The notes: generated by a model from the letters alone, not told the origin. Counted from the first letter of the stretch, positions 1 to 11,784 are shown. The stretch is DNA of 64,000 nt from Haematobia irritans (GCF_050003625.1 NC_134397.1:70778669-70842668); one strand, 5' to 3'. Numbers and translations are program-made.

Positions 1-588
1 TGCCTACCAGAAATATTGATTTTAGACCCCATAAAATATATACCGATCGACTCAGAATCACCTCCTGAGTCGATCTAGCGCTTAATGTCCGTCCGTCCAT
101 CCGTCCGTCTGTCCATGTATTTGTTGTTCACAGGATTCCGGTCGCAATTATTAACCGATTTTGATGAAGTTTGGTACAGGGAGTTTTTTTTGGGCACAAG
201 GACGAACGCTATTGAATTTGGAAGAAATCGGATCAAATTTAGATATAGCTCCCATATATATGTATTGCTCGATTTCGACAAATGGGGTCACGTTGCACTT
301 TTTTACTAACCGATCGTCGTCAAATTTAGCACAAAATAATTTTCTGTATCACCCTTTATGTCTGAAACTTTCATCGAAATCGGTTCAGATTTAGATATAG
401 GTCCCATATATATGTATCGCCCGATTTTGCCAAATAAGGTCATAAAACCCTTATTTATCAACCGATCTTACTCAAAGTTGGCTAAATGTAATATTCTATA
501 GCACTAACTATATGTGTACAAAATCATCGAAATCGGTTCAGATTTAGCTATAGCTCCCATATATGTACCACCCGATTTTTTTAAATAA
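1..588 (-). repeat. INE-like element, family C (cut by window edge)
   Basis: This is the reverse complement of the family C copy at 49306-50699. From left to right it shows the subterminal block with GAGTCGATC motifs, a short (GTCC)n microsatellite near 87-115, then array units with TAGCTCCCATATA and CGAAATCGGTTCAG motifs. The terminal hairpin lies outside the window. Short open frames inside are by-products of the array. Family naming is mine; the match to mini-me/DINE-1 type elements is inference. Confidence 0.7.
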
Positions 589-2420
589 AACAAGTAAGGA
601 AAGTCTAAAGTCGGGCGGGGTCGACTATATTATACCCTGCATCACTTTGTAGATCTAAATTTTCGATACCATATCACACACTCAAAAAAAGTGAACTCTC
701 TATTTCACTAAAGCCATATTAACTTTATATTAGTTCATAGAATCATTATGTTTGGAAAAAGTTTATTTTAGTCAAATAATTTTTTGCGTATGTTAGTTAA
801 ATGAACTAAAAAACGGGAAAAAGTTATACACAAATAAAGCATAAAGATTTCCTAATTTCGTATTTCTTACAAAATAGTTCATTATTTCTTTAAATTTGTA
901 AATTTGACCATAAATGTGTCCATCGTGAACTTCGTATGTCACTAAAGACATTCTTGCAATTTTGAACTCCAAGATTTCTCTTAAAACTACAAAATTTTCT
1001 TTAACTACTGAAAAAATTTAGTTATGTCTAATAAATTTTCTTGAATTTGTCGAAAAATATTTACTTATTTTTGCCATATCGGAGTGATGCCAGCGCTTGT
1101 AATACCGTTTAGTTAAAATTTTCTAAAAAAGTTCCAAATTTTCTAAAATTAATCGAAAGTTATATTTCCTGGTGGGTTCACTGTTTTTTCAGTGCATCTG
1201 TCAAATGTGTTGGGGGCTATATATAAAGGTTTGTCCCAAATATATACATTTAAATATCACTCGATCTGGACAGAATTTGATAGACTTCTACAAAATCTAT
1301 AGACTCAAAATTTAAGTCGGCTAATGCACTAGGGTGGATCACAATGTTAGTAAAAAAATATGGGAAACATTTAACTCTGAAGCAATTTTAATGAAACTTC
1401 GAAAAAGTTTATTTATGATTTATCGCTCGATATATATGTATTAGAAGTTTGGGAAAATTAGAGTCATTTTTACAACTTTTCGACTAAGCAGTGGCGATTG
1501 TTGATGTTGGTATTTTGACCATTTTTGTCGAAATCAGGGAGCTATATCTAAATCTGAACCGATTTCAACCAAATTTGGCACGCATAGCTACAATGGTAAT
1601 TCTACTTCCTGTGCAAAATTTCAACTAAATCGGAACAAAAAATTTGCCTCTGTGGTCGTAAATCGGGCGAAAGCTATATATGGGAGCTATATCTAGATCT
1701 GAACCGATTTCAACCAAATTTGGCACGCATAGCAACAATGCTAATTCTACTCCCTGTGGAAAATTTCAACTAAATCGGAGTTAAAAATTGGCCTCTGTGG
1801 TCATATGAGTGTTAATCGGCCGAAAGCTATATATGGGAGCTATATCTAAATCTGAACCGATTTCAATAATATTCGGCATACTTGACTACACTACTAATTG
1901 TACCCCTAATTTCAACCTAATTGGGATAAAACTCTAGCTTCTGGGACCGTATTAGTCCATATCGGGCGAAAGATATATATGGGAGCTATATCTAAATCTG
2001 AACCGATTTCAATAAAATTTTGCACATTTGACTATACTACCAATTGTACTCCCTGTGCAAAATTTCAACCAAATTGGGGTAATACTCAGGCTTCTAGGGC
2101 CGTATAAGTGCATATCGGGCGAAATATATATATGGGAGCTATATCTAAATCTGAACCGATTTCCTCCAAAATCAATAGGGATCTATTCTGAGCCAAAACA
2201 CATACTTGTGCCAAATTTGAAGTCGATTGGACTAAAACTGCGACCTAGACTTTGATTACAAAAATGTGTTCACGGACAGACGGACATCGCTATATCGACT
2301 CAAGAGCCCACCCTGAGCATTTTTGCCAAAGACACCATGTGTCTATCTCGTCTCCTTCTGGGTATTGCAAACATATGCACTAACTTATATTACCCTGTTC
2401 CACAGTGTGGAGCATCTATA
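589..2420 (+). repeat. INE-like element, family A copy 1
   Basis: It starts with AACAAGTAAGGAAAG and the 5' stem-loop (AGTCGG...CCGACT, here with one change), then the motif TATACCCTGCATCAC. The array has units with TATATGGGAGCTATATC near 1680, 1834, 1978 and 2132. Near 2275 is a short (GACA/GACG) tract, and the end is a degenerate hairpin TACCCTGTTCCACAGTGTGG without its right arm. A 516-bp MITE sits in the 5' part (679-1194). Confidence 0.75.
679..1194. mobile_element. CACTGAAAAAA MITE, copy 1
   Basis: The left end is CACTCAAAAAAAGTGAAC and the right end, reverse complemented, is CACTGAAAAAACAGTGAAC, so the terminal inverted repeats are about 18 bp. The flanks are CA and CA (677-678, 1195-1196), a 2-bp duplication. 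Removing the insert restores the family A sequence seen at 6500 (CATATCACATCCGTC). There is no coding capacity. A 2-bp TA-like duplication fits a Tc1/mariner-type non-autonomous element, but the parent is unknown. Confidence 0.75.
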
Positions 2421-2517
2421 GACAATTATCCATATAAGTTATATTTATATAACATAGTTGGCTGCGCCCACGAGCCGATTAAACAAATTTTATTTAACAG
2501 AAACATACATTTAGTTG

Positions 2518-2630
2518 GACACCGTGGTGCAGTGGTTGCTACGTCCGCCTTGCATACCAAGGGTCTTCACTCAAGACTCTTGAGATCGATTGCTGATTCG
2601 ACCGAACACCAAAAAATTTTTTTTTTTTTT
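2518..2630 (+). repeat. tRNA-derived SINE head (fragment)
   Basis: The block beginning ACCGTGGTGCAGTGG and continuing CCGCCTTGCATACCAAGG to GATTCGACCGAACACC parallels the head of the SINE at 50990-51335 (read on its minus strand). It keeps an A-box-like TGGTGCAGTGG and a weak B box. A poly(T) run follows. The LINE-like tail is absent, so this is either a truncated copy or a different subfamily. Confidence 0.55.
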
Positions 2631-3284
2631 ACATATATTCCAGATATGTTCGGAAGATACCGAAAAGGTGTTCAACATTACACTGAAAAAAAAAACATTT
2701 TTTCTTTCATGTTATGATACCCATTTGTAAGCCAAATCACTTAATTATAAGGACAATACGACTTTTTTTTTATTATTGAATTCAAATGTATTTAATACAG
2801 AAACATTGTGCCTCAGCGCCAACTATGGCTTTAAAGAGGCTGATAAATTGGTTTAAACCATAATAATTTTCCTTATATTAATACATATAAAAAAAGATAA
2901 ATGTACATTATATAATAAAAGCATAAAAAATACAATGAAGAGCAAAAAAAAAAATTATGTAAGAAGTGCTTCCACGTTATTTATCAAATAATCTTTTGCT
3001 TTTGTTTTAAATGTTGATATATTTGTGATATCTCTCAGGTTTGACGGCAACTGATTGTATTCCATAGGTCTATTAAAGCTTATTTTCTGTTTGGTCAACT
3101 CTAAACGACATCTAGAAAAAATTAATTGATTTGCTTGTCTAGTTATTCTACCCGTTTGTGATAAATTATCACCAAATTTTACAGAATGGGGACTAATACC
3201 GTGCAAGCTTTTGAAAACATACATCAAAAGGCGATGTTTATAAATTCCTTGTACAGGGAGAAAAGTTTTTGCATAATCCTTGTA

Positions 3285-4216
3285 AAGGGTGATTCTTTTG
3301 AGGTTAGGATTTTCATGCATTAGTATTTGACAGATCACGTGGGATTTCAGACATGGTGTCAAAGAGAAAGATGCTCAGTATGCTTTGACATTTCATCATG
3401 AATAGACTTACGATCTGCCACAACGTCGAATTTTCAGTGAATGGGCCCTAGAAAAGTTGGCAGAAAATCCGCTTTTTTATCGACAAATTTTGTTCAGCGA
3501 TGAGGCTCATTTCTGGTTGAATGGCTACGTAAATAAGCAAAATTGCCGCATTTGGAGTGAAGAGCAACCAGAAGCCGTTCAAGAACTGCCCATGCATCCC
3601 GAAAAATGCACTGTTTGGTGTGGTTTGTACGCTGGTGGAATCATTGGACCGTATTTTTTCAAAGATGCTGTTGGACGCAACGTTACGGTGAATGGCGATC
3701 GCTATCGTTCGATGCTAACAAACTTTTTGTTGCCAAAAATGGAAGAACTGAACTTGGTTGACATGTGGTTTCAACAAGATGGCGCTACATGCCACACAGC
3801 TCGCGATTCTATGGCCATTTTGAGGGAAAACTTCGGAGAACAATTCATCTCAAGAAATGGACCGGTAAGTTGGCCACCAAGATCATGCGATTTGACGCCT
3901 TTAGACTATTTTTTGTGGGGCTACGTCAAGTCTAAAGTCTACAGAAATAAGCCAGCAACTATTCCAGCTTTGGAAGACAACATTTCCGAAGAAATTCGGG
4001 CTATTCCGGCCGAAATGCTCGAAAAAGTTGCCCAAAATTGGACTTTCCGAATGGACCACCTAAGACGCAGCCGCGGTCAACATTTAAATGAAATTATCTT
4101 CAAAAAGTAAATGTCATGGACCAATCTAACGTTTCAAATAAAGAACCGATGAGATTTTGCAAATTTTATGCGTTTTTTTTTTTAAAAAGTTATCAAGCTC
4201 TTAACAAATCACCCTT
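3285..4216 (+). mobile_element. DD41D (rosa-type) Tc1/mariner element, copy 1
   Basis: A 932-bp element bounded by AAGGGTGATT and its complement AATCACCCTT, with TA on both sides (3283-3284, 4217-4218). It carries the C-terminal two thirds of a transposase and is inserted in a reverse-transcriptase fragment. An internal deletion near 3411 removes the N-terminal region, so it cannot move on its own. Confidence 0.9.
3406..4110 (+). pseudogene. Truncated DD41D transposase
   Basis: The open frame begins right after a TAG at 3403 and includes LPQRRIFSEWALEKLAENP before the 217-residue core. The core holds the first Asp in ILFSDEAHFWLNG, the second in WFQQDGATCHTA and the third in LTPLDYFLWG. I count 41 residues between the second and third Asp, which is the rosa (DD41D) spacing rather than the 34 of mariner. 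The 217-residue core is identical to that of the copy at 9523-10176. The N-terminal DNA-binding half is lost, because the ATG at 3398 (MNRLT) is in another frame after the internal deletion. The catalytic triad is intact but there is no proper start codon. Confidence 0.85.
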
Positions 4217-4619
4217 TATAAGTCAATTGTGTGAAATCTAGAATGTAAATTGAATACTATTTTCAAGGCCTTATTTTGAATTGCCTGTAATGATTTGATT
4301 GCCGCACTTTTCCTAGCGCAATAAATTATCGGAAGATAAGTTAAGTGGGAATGAATCAGCGATTGATACAACAACATCTTCGATCTTTGATCAAGTTTCT
4401 GTCTGAACTTGTGCAGAACACCAATCCCTGATGACAGTTTCGATTTTAATAAGTCCATGTGACCTTCCCATTGAATAGTTTATAGACTTTTAGACAAGGA
4501 AAACAGCTTTATATTAGAGAAGTGCGTCTTCTATGCTAAGCAAAATTTGCATTCGTATTTTAAGGACATGAAATCTTTGGCCTCACGGCAATAATTTTTT
4601 CAGTATACATACAACTATG

Positions 4620-5785
4620 TACAATTTTTACTATGAAACTGTAAAATGTGTCTTATTAATGACTTAAAGTCAGAAAAGAACAGTGCTTGATATAAACGAA
4701 TTGGACTGTGTTGTTGGCTCAAAAATATTTTTTTTTTGTTTATTGAAAAAATAAAAATTTTGTAAAAACGATTTTTTTGGTGATAAAAGTTTAAAATTTT
4801 CGAAGAAATTCAAAAAAAACTCTAACAAAAAAACGTTTTCGGTACAAGTTTTCCAAACGTTTTTTTTTTTCTTTGCGTTCATATATTCCTGCCTATCGCC
4901 GTTGAGTTATACCATATTTAAATTAATGGTCGATTTATTTGTAATTTTTGGTCCATTTAAAAATATCTAAACATTTACGTATATATAACATTTTTGTTGT
5001 TTTGATCTATACAAATTGTTTTAATATGGCTTTAAAATTATTAATTAATTGTTACAATTGGCTAAAGGCCAATTTTTGCTAATTATTAAGTTCAAGTTTG
5101 CCTTTTTATTTTCGTTTGTATTTTTTTTTCTTCATGCAATCAATATCAAAATGAAAATCTGAAACATTTATAAAAAAAATCCAAAATCCCATGACTGAAT
5201 ATATACGGAAAAATGCTAGTATAAATGTGCCAAAAGTTGGTGTTTATTATAAAAAGACGCTTTGGCTCATCACTTGGCTGGCCGTTTACATTTATATCAA
5301 CATATATTAAAATCAAAAAAAAAAAATGCGCAGAAGACATTGTCATTGACATTGAGATATTGTGACTGGATATTTGTGATTTTCACAAAAAGTGGGTTAA
5401 CTACCATACATTAATTATATTGTGTATCACATATAATTTTTCGGATATTTTTGAACACTGAATGCATAACATTTGGAATATTAGCTCGTTTAATAAACCA
5501 TAACAATATCAATGATAATTTCACTTTAAAAAAATATATACAATATTAAACTGTAAATATTTAGCGTCTAGTAAATTTGACACATAGACAGAAAAATTTA
5601 CTTTTTGTTTTCAATCATGAAATTAATAGATCCAATTAGTTTTTAATTGAAATTATTTGCAATCACAGAAAAGATAGACATATCAGCCACCAAGTCATTT
5701 GAAAAACTTGAAAAATTGATCTACTTTAAAAATAATTTATACAAACAAGGTTAATATAAAAACTGAAAATGAGCAAGTTTTACAC
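4620..5785. other. Unassigned AT-rich stretch
   Basis: No coding exon, tRNA or clear terminal repeat is visible. There are many A and T runs; the short open frames (for example 4670-4882 and 5146-5352 on the minus strand) are low-complexity Phe/Asn/Lys-rich and are not credible genes. It may be host intergenic or intronic DNA, or an old repeat. Confidence 0.4.
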
Positions 5786-5789
5786 TTAC

Positions 5790-6233
5790 TCGTATACGGG
5801 AGCTGTATGTAAATCTTGACCGATTTCAACTAAATTTGTTACAATTGACGACACTATTAATTGTACTCCTTGTGTTAAATTTCAAGCAAATTAGGCTAAA
5901 ACTCTGGGACTGTAGAAGTGCATATCAGAGGACAATAAAAGTGCATATCGGAGGAAAAATATATATGGGAGCTATATCTAAATCTGAACCGATTGGCTAA
6001 TACTTTACAAGTTTTCCCAGATTCCGTAAATATTGGAATGCACGGAATTTGAAGAAGATCGGTTGATAAACACGGCAATTATGAGCAGAGCTGTACTTTG
6101 AACATCGACTCACAATTTAATTCTACGACGATCGGTATACTAAAAGATGGGTCTGGGACTGGTCCTTCTTGGCGTTACATACAAATGCACAAACTTATCA
6201 TACCCTGTACCACAGTAGTGGTGAGGGGTATAC
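5790..6233 (+). repeat. INE-like element, family A copy 2 (5' truncated)
   Basis: It begins inside the array (CGGGAGCTGTATGTAAATC) and has one further TATATGGGAGCTATATC unit. It ends with the family A tail (GATCGGTATACTAAA, CTTCTTGGCGTTACATAC) and the 3' hairpin TACCCTGTACCAC-AGTA-GTGGTGAGGGGTA. The 5' stem-loop and the GTCY tract are missing. Confidence 0.7.
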
Positions 6234-6422
6234 AAATTATTGATTTTTTTTTAATTATTGATGAAAAATTAATCGATACAATTAATTTTTTCATCAAAAT
6301 AAAATCACAATTTAAGAAAGTGATTGAAAATAATAATTAATTAAAAAATTAATTTAATACAATCATTGTTTTGTTCAAACGAAGGACACAAAGTTTGTTG
6401 AAGGACACAAAGTTTGATGAGT
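6234..6422. repeat. AATTAATT-rich block
   Basis: A run of overlapping palindromic AATTAATT and TTAATCGATACAATTAAT motifs. Closely similar blocks lie at 60541-60665 and 63769-63895, each next to an INE-like terminus, so this may be an element into which INE-like copies insert. It contains a duplicated phrase (AAGGACACAAAGTTTG) near 6383 and 6402. Confidence 0.5.
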
Positions 6423-7917
6423 AACAAGTAAGGAAAGTCTAAAGTCGGGCGGGGCCGACTATATTATACCCTGCACCACTTTGTAGATCTAAATTTTCGA
6501 TACCATATCACATCCGTCAAATGTGTTGGGGGCTATATATAAAGGTTTGTCCCAAATACATACATTAAATATCACTCGATCTGGACAGAATTTGATAGAC
6601 TTCTACAAAATCTATAGACTCAAATTTTAAGTCGGCTAATGCACTAGGGTGGAACACAATGTTAGTAAAACAATATGGGAAACATTTAAATCTGAAGCAA
6701 TTTTAAGGAAACTTCGCAAAAGTTTATTTACGATTTAACGTTCGATATACATGTATTAGAAGTTTAGGAAAATTAGAGTCATTTTTACAACTTGTTGACT
6801 AAGCAATGGCGATTTTACAAGGAAAATTTTGGTATTTTGACAATTTTTGTCGAAATCAGAAAAACATATATATGGGAGCTATATCTAAATCTGAACCGAT
6901 TTCAACCAAATTTGGCAAGCATAGCAACAATGCTAATTCTACTCCCTGTGCAAAATTTCAACTAAATCGGAGCAAAAAATTAGCCTCTGTGGTCATATGA
7001 GTGTAAATCGGGCGAAAGCTATATATGGGAGCTATATCTAAATCTGAACCGATTTCAACCAAATTTGGCACCCATAGCTACAATGCTTGTTCTACTCCCT
7101 GTGCAAAATTTCAATTAAATCGGAGCAAAAAATTAGCCTCTGTGGTCATATGAGTGTAAATCGGGCGAAAGTCATATATGGGAGCTATATCTAAATCTGA
7201 ACCGATTTCAACCAAATTTGGCACGCATAGCTACAATGCTTATTCTACTCCCTGTGCAAAATTTCAATTAAGTCGGAGTAAAAGATTGGCCTCTGTGCTC
7301 ATATGAGTGTAAATCGGGCGATAGCTATATATGGAAGCTATATCTAAATCTGAACCGATTTCCACCAAAGTTGACACGCATAGCTATAATGCTAATTCTA
7401 CTCCCTGTGCAAAATTTCAACTAAATCGGTGCCTCTGTGGACAAAGGAGTGTAAATCGGGCGAAAGCTATATATGGGAGCTATATCTAAATCTGAACCGA
7501 TTTGGATGATATTTTGCAAGTTATTCGAGACTCATAAAATATTCGGACGTACGGAATTTGAGGAAGATCGGTTGATATACACGCCAATTATGACCAGATC
7601 GGTGAAAAATATATATGGCAGCTATATCTAAATCTGAACCGATTTTTTCCAAAATCAATACGGATCGTCTCTGAGTCGAAACAGGACCCTATACCAAATT
7701 TTAGGACAATCGGACTAAAACTGCGAGCTGTACTTTGCACACAAAAATACATCAACAGACAGACAGACAGACAGACGGACATCGCTAAATCGACTCAGAA
7801 TTTAATTCTAAGACGATCGGTATACTAAACGATGGGTCTCAGACTTTTCCTTCTTGGCGTTACATACAAATGCACAAACTTATTATACCCTGTACCACAG
7901 TAGTGGTGAAGGGTATA
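6423..7917 (+). repeat. INE-like element, family A copy 3 (full length)
   Basis: A complete family A copy: AACAAGTAAGGAAAG start, stem-loop AGTCGGGCGGGGCCGACT, motif TATACCCTGCACCAC, unique 5' part, and an array with unit starts near 6871, 7024 and 7177 (153-bp steps). Then come an ACAGACAGACAG tract at 7755, the GACTCAGAATTTAATTC block and the hairpin TACCCTGTACCAC-AGTA-GTGGTGAAGGGTA. It is the best reference copy of family A here. Confidence 0.8.
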
Positions 7918-8934
7918 AAAATGGTCGTGGTTTTTATTAAACAATTAATTTTTGCTATTTTTATACCCTCCACCATAGGATGGGTGGTATATTAACATAA
8001 CTTTGTCATTCCGTTTGTAACACATCGAAATAATGCTCTAAGACCCCATAAAGTATATATATTCTGGGTCGTGGTGAAATTCTGAGTCGATCTAAGCATG
8101 TCCGTCCGTCCGTCTGTTGAAATCACACTAACTTACGAACGAAACAAGCTATCGACTTGAAACTTGGCACAAGTAGTTGTTATTAATGTAGGTCGGATGT
8201 TATTGCAAAAGGGTCATATCGGTCCACTTATACGTATAGCCCCCATATAAACCGATCCCCAGATTTGACCTCCGGAGCCTCTTGCAGGAGCAAAATTTAT
8301 CCGATCCGGTTGAAATTTGGACTTGGTGTTACTATATACTCTCTAACAACCATGCATGAATTGGTCCATAGCGGTTCATAATTATATATATATATATAGC
8401 CCCCATATAACCGATCCCAAGATTTGTCCTCCGGAACCTCTTGGAGGAGCAAAATTCATCCGATCCGGTTGAAATATGGAACGTTGTGTTAGTATGTGGT
8501 CTCTAACAAAAACGCAAGAATTGGTCCATATCGGTCCATAATTATATATAGCCCCCATATAAACCGATCCCCAGATTTGACCTCCTGAGCCTCTTAGGGG
8601 AGCAAAAGTCATCCGATCCGATTGAAATTTGGTACGTGGTATTAGAATGTGGTCTCTAGCAAACACGCAAGAATTGGTCCATATCGGTCCATAATTATAT
8701 ATAGCCCCCATATAAACCGTTCCCCAGATTTAATCTCCGGAGCCTCTTGGAGAAGCAAAATTCATCCGATCCGGTTGAAATTTGCAACGCGGTGTTAGTA
8801 TGTGGCCGCTAATTACCATGCCAAAATTGGTCCATATAGGTCTATAGTTTTATATAGCCGATCCCCAATCACACAAATATTGGTCCATATCGGTTCATAA
8901 TCATGGTTGCCACTCGAGCCAAAATTTTATTTCT

Positions 8935-9378
8935 ATAGAAAATTTTGGCAAAATTATATTTCTATAGAAAATGTTGTCAAAAATTTAATTCTATAGAGAA
9001 TGTTGTCAAAATTTTAATTCTATTGAAAATTTTGTCAAAATTTTATTTCTATAGAAAATTTTGTCAAAATTTTATTTCTATAGAAAATTTTGTCAAAATT
9101 TTATTTCTATAGAAAATTTGTTTAAAATTTTATTTCTATAGAAAATTTTGTTAAAATTTCATTTATATAGAAAATTTTGTCAAAATTTTAATTCTACAGT
9201 AAATTTTGTCAAAATTTTATTTCTATAGAAAATTTTGTCAAAATTTTATTTCTATAGAAAATTTTCTCCAAATTTTACTTCTATAGAAAATGTTGTCAAA
9301 ATTTTATTTTGTCAAAATTTATTTTCTACAGAAACTTTTATCAAAATTTTATTTCTATAGAAAATTTTGACAAACTTA
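8935..9378. repeat. 29-bp tandem repeat with two palindromes
   Basis: About fifteen units of TTTCTATAGAAAATTTTG followed by TCAAAATTTTA. Each unit holds the palindromes TTTCTATAGAAA and AAAATTTT. The same array occurs in family B copies at 25650-26222 and 55705-56066 at the same place in the element, so it is a family B module. Confidence 0.85.
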
Positions 9379-9416
9379 ATTATATACGTATTTAATCGGC
9401 CTTTTTTAGTTTAATA

Positions 9417-10348
9417 AAGGGTGATTTGTTAAGAGCTTGATAACTTTTTTTAAAAAAAAACGCATAAAATTTGCAAAATCTCATCGGTTCTTTATTTGAA
9501 ACGTTAGATTGGTCCATGACATTTACTTTTTGAAGATAATTTCATTTAAATGTTGACCGCGGCTGCGTCTTAGGTGGTCCATTCGGAAAGTCCAATTTTG
9601 GGCAACTTTTTCGAGCATTTCGGCCGGAATAGCCCGAATTTCTTCGGAAATGTTGTCTTCCAAAGCTGGAATAGTTGCTGGCTTATTTCTGTAGACTTTA
9701 GACTTGACGTAGCCCCACAAAAAATAGTCTAAAGGCGTCAAATCGCATGATCTTGGTGGCCAACTTACCGGTCCATTTCTTGAGATGAATTGTTCTCCGA
9801 AGTTTTCCCTCAAAATGGCCATAGAATCGCGAGCTGTGTGGCATGTAGCGCCATCTTGTTGAAACCACATGTCAACCAAGTTCAGTTCTTCCATTTTTGG
9901 CAACAAAAAGTTTGTTAGCATCGAACGATAGCGATCGCCATTCACCGTAACGTTGCGTCCAACAGCATCTTTGAAAAAATACGGTCCAATGATTCCACCA
10001 GCGTACAAACCACACCAAACAGTGCATTTTTCGGGATGCATGGGCAGTTCTTGAACGGCTTCTGGTTGCTCTTCACTCCAAATGCGGCAATTTTGCTTAT
10101 TTACGTAGCCATTCAACCAGAAATGAGCCTCATCGCTGAACAAAATTTGTCGATAAAAAAGCGGATTTTCTGCCACTGATTTTGGTAATAAAATTCAATG
10201 ATTTGCAAGCGTTGCTCGTTAGTAAGTCTATTCATGATGAAATGTCAAAGCATACTGAGCATCTTTCTCTTTGACACCATGTCTAAAATCCCACGTGATC
10301 TGTCAAATACTAATGCATGAAAATCCTAACCTCAAAAGAATCACCCTT
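9417..10348 (-). mobile_element. DD41D (rosa-type) Tc1/mariner element, copy 2
   Basis: A 932-bp element, ends AAGGGTGATT/AATCACCCTT, with TA on both sides (9415-9416, 10349-10350), inserted in family B copy 1. It has exactly the length of copy 1 (3285-4216) but a different internal deletion: here the N-terminal coding piece NRLTNEQRLQIIEFYYQNQ is kept and the stretch before LAENP is lost. Confidence 0.9.
9523..10176 (-). pseudogene. Truncated DD41D transposase, copy 2
   Basis: 217 residues, identical to the core encoded at 3457-4110, with the three Asp in FSDEAHF, QQDGATCHT and TPLDYFLW. The frame opens at a GTG codon (10176) just inside the deletion junction. The upstream N-terminal piece (start codon near 10235) is joined out of frame, so no full transposase can be made from this copy. 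Identity of two copies in different host contexts suggests recent movement driven by a complete copy elsewhere. Confidence 0.85.
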
Positions 10349-10544
10349 TATATACCATATATGGACTACCTTGCAATTTAGAAGACGGTGTTAGGAAGTT
10401 TTAAAATACCTTGCCATCGGCAAGTGATAACGCAACCCAAGTAATTCGATTGTGGATGACAGTCTTCAGTAAATGTTTCTACACAATCCATGGTAGGGGG
10501 TACATAAGCTTCGGCCTGGCCGAATTTATATACTTGTATATGTC

Positions 10545-11780
10545 AGCCTGATAATAATGCACTTTATTTTTTTTTTAATTTCTTCATTTAAATGAACTTC
10601 CAAATACATAAAATTTGGACTGACCAAACTTTCAGCAGCAGCATGTACTTGGTGTTGAAACTGATTTGTGGAAATCAATCTTCCGCACTAATCTTTCCTG
10701 ATTATTATAATTGACTTCCTATTGATCTGCATTACCACATTGTTTGTTTGATTATTTCCTGAAGGAATCCTATGGGTACCTGGTGGTGCATTTGTTTTAA
10801 TGATCCCTGCATTTCTGTCCGACATTCGTGCGAGCCTATGTATGCAGCATCGGATACCATCCCAATGATTGCCAAACACCAATCAACACCAATTAGCACC
10901 TTAATGCTCGAATAATGCCTTTTAAGTAGACTCGAATTTATGGAATGTAAATGAATATCACCCTTAAAAAAGAACAGACCTCTTGTCGGCCAACTCTTGA
11001 ATTTATTTATAATTCGGTTTCCTTATAGAAATAAATAAATGCCAGCAGACAATACGCTCAACACATCATAGATTTATCTAAACAAATGCAGAATTTTCCA
11101 TTTCAGACACGGTCTTGTTGGATGGTGGGGGTCGTTTGTGGACACAAAATGTCGAAATGCATTTTCTGCCCGGAAAGCTTTTTTCTCTTTGTAAGATTCA
11201 AAGAGCATGTGCAGTCAACACATGGACATTTTATCGTTCTTTTTTCTTTGAGATTTTCCATAATGGTCCACAATCATCACAGTTCGGTGAATGCCATCGA
11301 CCATCCTATAGGCGAAAACTATCCCATGGGCAGATATGGGAGTTCGTATGTACATCAATAGGACACTGAGCTTCCAAAAGATCTTTCCTCATTGTGAACG
11401 AATTTATTTTCTTTTAGAAAATGAATATCTGAGAGTAGGTAATTCATATCTTTTTTCCCCCAATTGTGATGAAAGATTAATAATTTCGAAGAAAGACAGA
11501 TATGTTCATATCAATTCGTTCATTGCATTGCATTCATTCACTCACTTATTCAAATTTCTTTCATTTATTTATTAAATAAAATAAATTTTCGAGAAAAATA
11601 CTGACATTGTATGGTATTGTGGGGAGAAGTGAGTGATAGTTCTTATGAGATTTCCTGTTTAGTTTTTATGGATGGGTAAGAAAATTTAAATTTTATTAAT
11701 TTGATTACTGGAAGAATAGAAATTTGACTGTGAAAGAATGTCTCACCATGAACATGAGATAGTTTGATGGCGATGTCAAA
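10545..11780. other. Unassigned stretch, possibly single-copy host DNA
   Basis: No similarity to the repeat families of this window is visible. It is less A/T-monotonous than the surroundings and includes a (CATT)n-like tract near 11520-11575. Open frames at 11086-11361 (plus) and 10688-10882 (minus) have no recognisable domain and no splice context, so I do not call them genes. It could be intronic or intergenic host DNA. Confidence 0.4.
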
Positions 11781-11784
11781 TGGA

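Larger units (their letters stand above)
2765..4487 (-). pseudogene. Non-LTR retrotransposon RT C-terminal fragment, split by insertion
   Basis: Two minus-strand open blocks (4216-4458 and 2955-3362) are the C-terminal part of a non-LTR reverse transcriptase. The first has the post-catalytic motif YQSLIHSHLTYLPIIYCA and a KSLQAIQNKALK helix; the second carries the region that follows, including TRQANQL and an NQLP motif. With the 932-bp insertion at 3285-4216 and one TA duplication removed, the frame runs through without a break (IDL then YKDYAKT). The upstream catalytic domain is missing, so this is a 5'-truncated copy. A T-run near 2763 may be the poly(A) tail. It resembles the CR1/L2/Jockey group; the clade is uncertain. 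It differs from the LINE at 38406-43433. Confidence 0.75.
2681..4607. mobile_element. CACTGAAAAA-ended element holding nested insertions
   Basis: The left end is CACTGAAAAAAAAAACATT near 2682 and the right end, reverse complemented, is TACTGAAAAAATTATTGCC near 4605, with TA next to both. The left subterminal block (ATGTTATGATACCC, then TTAATTATAAGGACA) recurs at 53545-53605, and the right subterminal block (GAGGCCAAAGAT, then CATGTCCTTAAAAT) recurs at 37340-37375. A reverse-transcriptase fragment and a rosa-type element lie inside. Confidence 0.5.
7961..10540 (-). repeat. INE-like element, family B copy 1 (full, with rosa insert)
   Basis: In minus orientation: hairpin TTATACCCTCCACCATAGG at 7961, a GTCCGTCCGTCCGTCTG tract at 8100, 153-bp units carrying GCCCCCATATAAACCGATCC, an array of 29-bp repeats (8935-9378), then the 5' part ending in GGCCTGGCCGAA and TATACTTGT. 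The DD41D element at 9417-10348 is inserted between the 29-bp array and the 5' part. Confidence 0.8.

Noticed and set aside
6865..7500. CRISPR-like regular repeats
   Set aside because: The units are 153-bp direct repeats without short repeat/unique spacer structure, and the genome is eukaryotic.
11086..11575. Plus-strand frames of 79-91 codons
   Set aside because: They overlap each other in different frames, have no domain, and lack convincing start or splice context.
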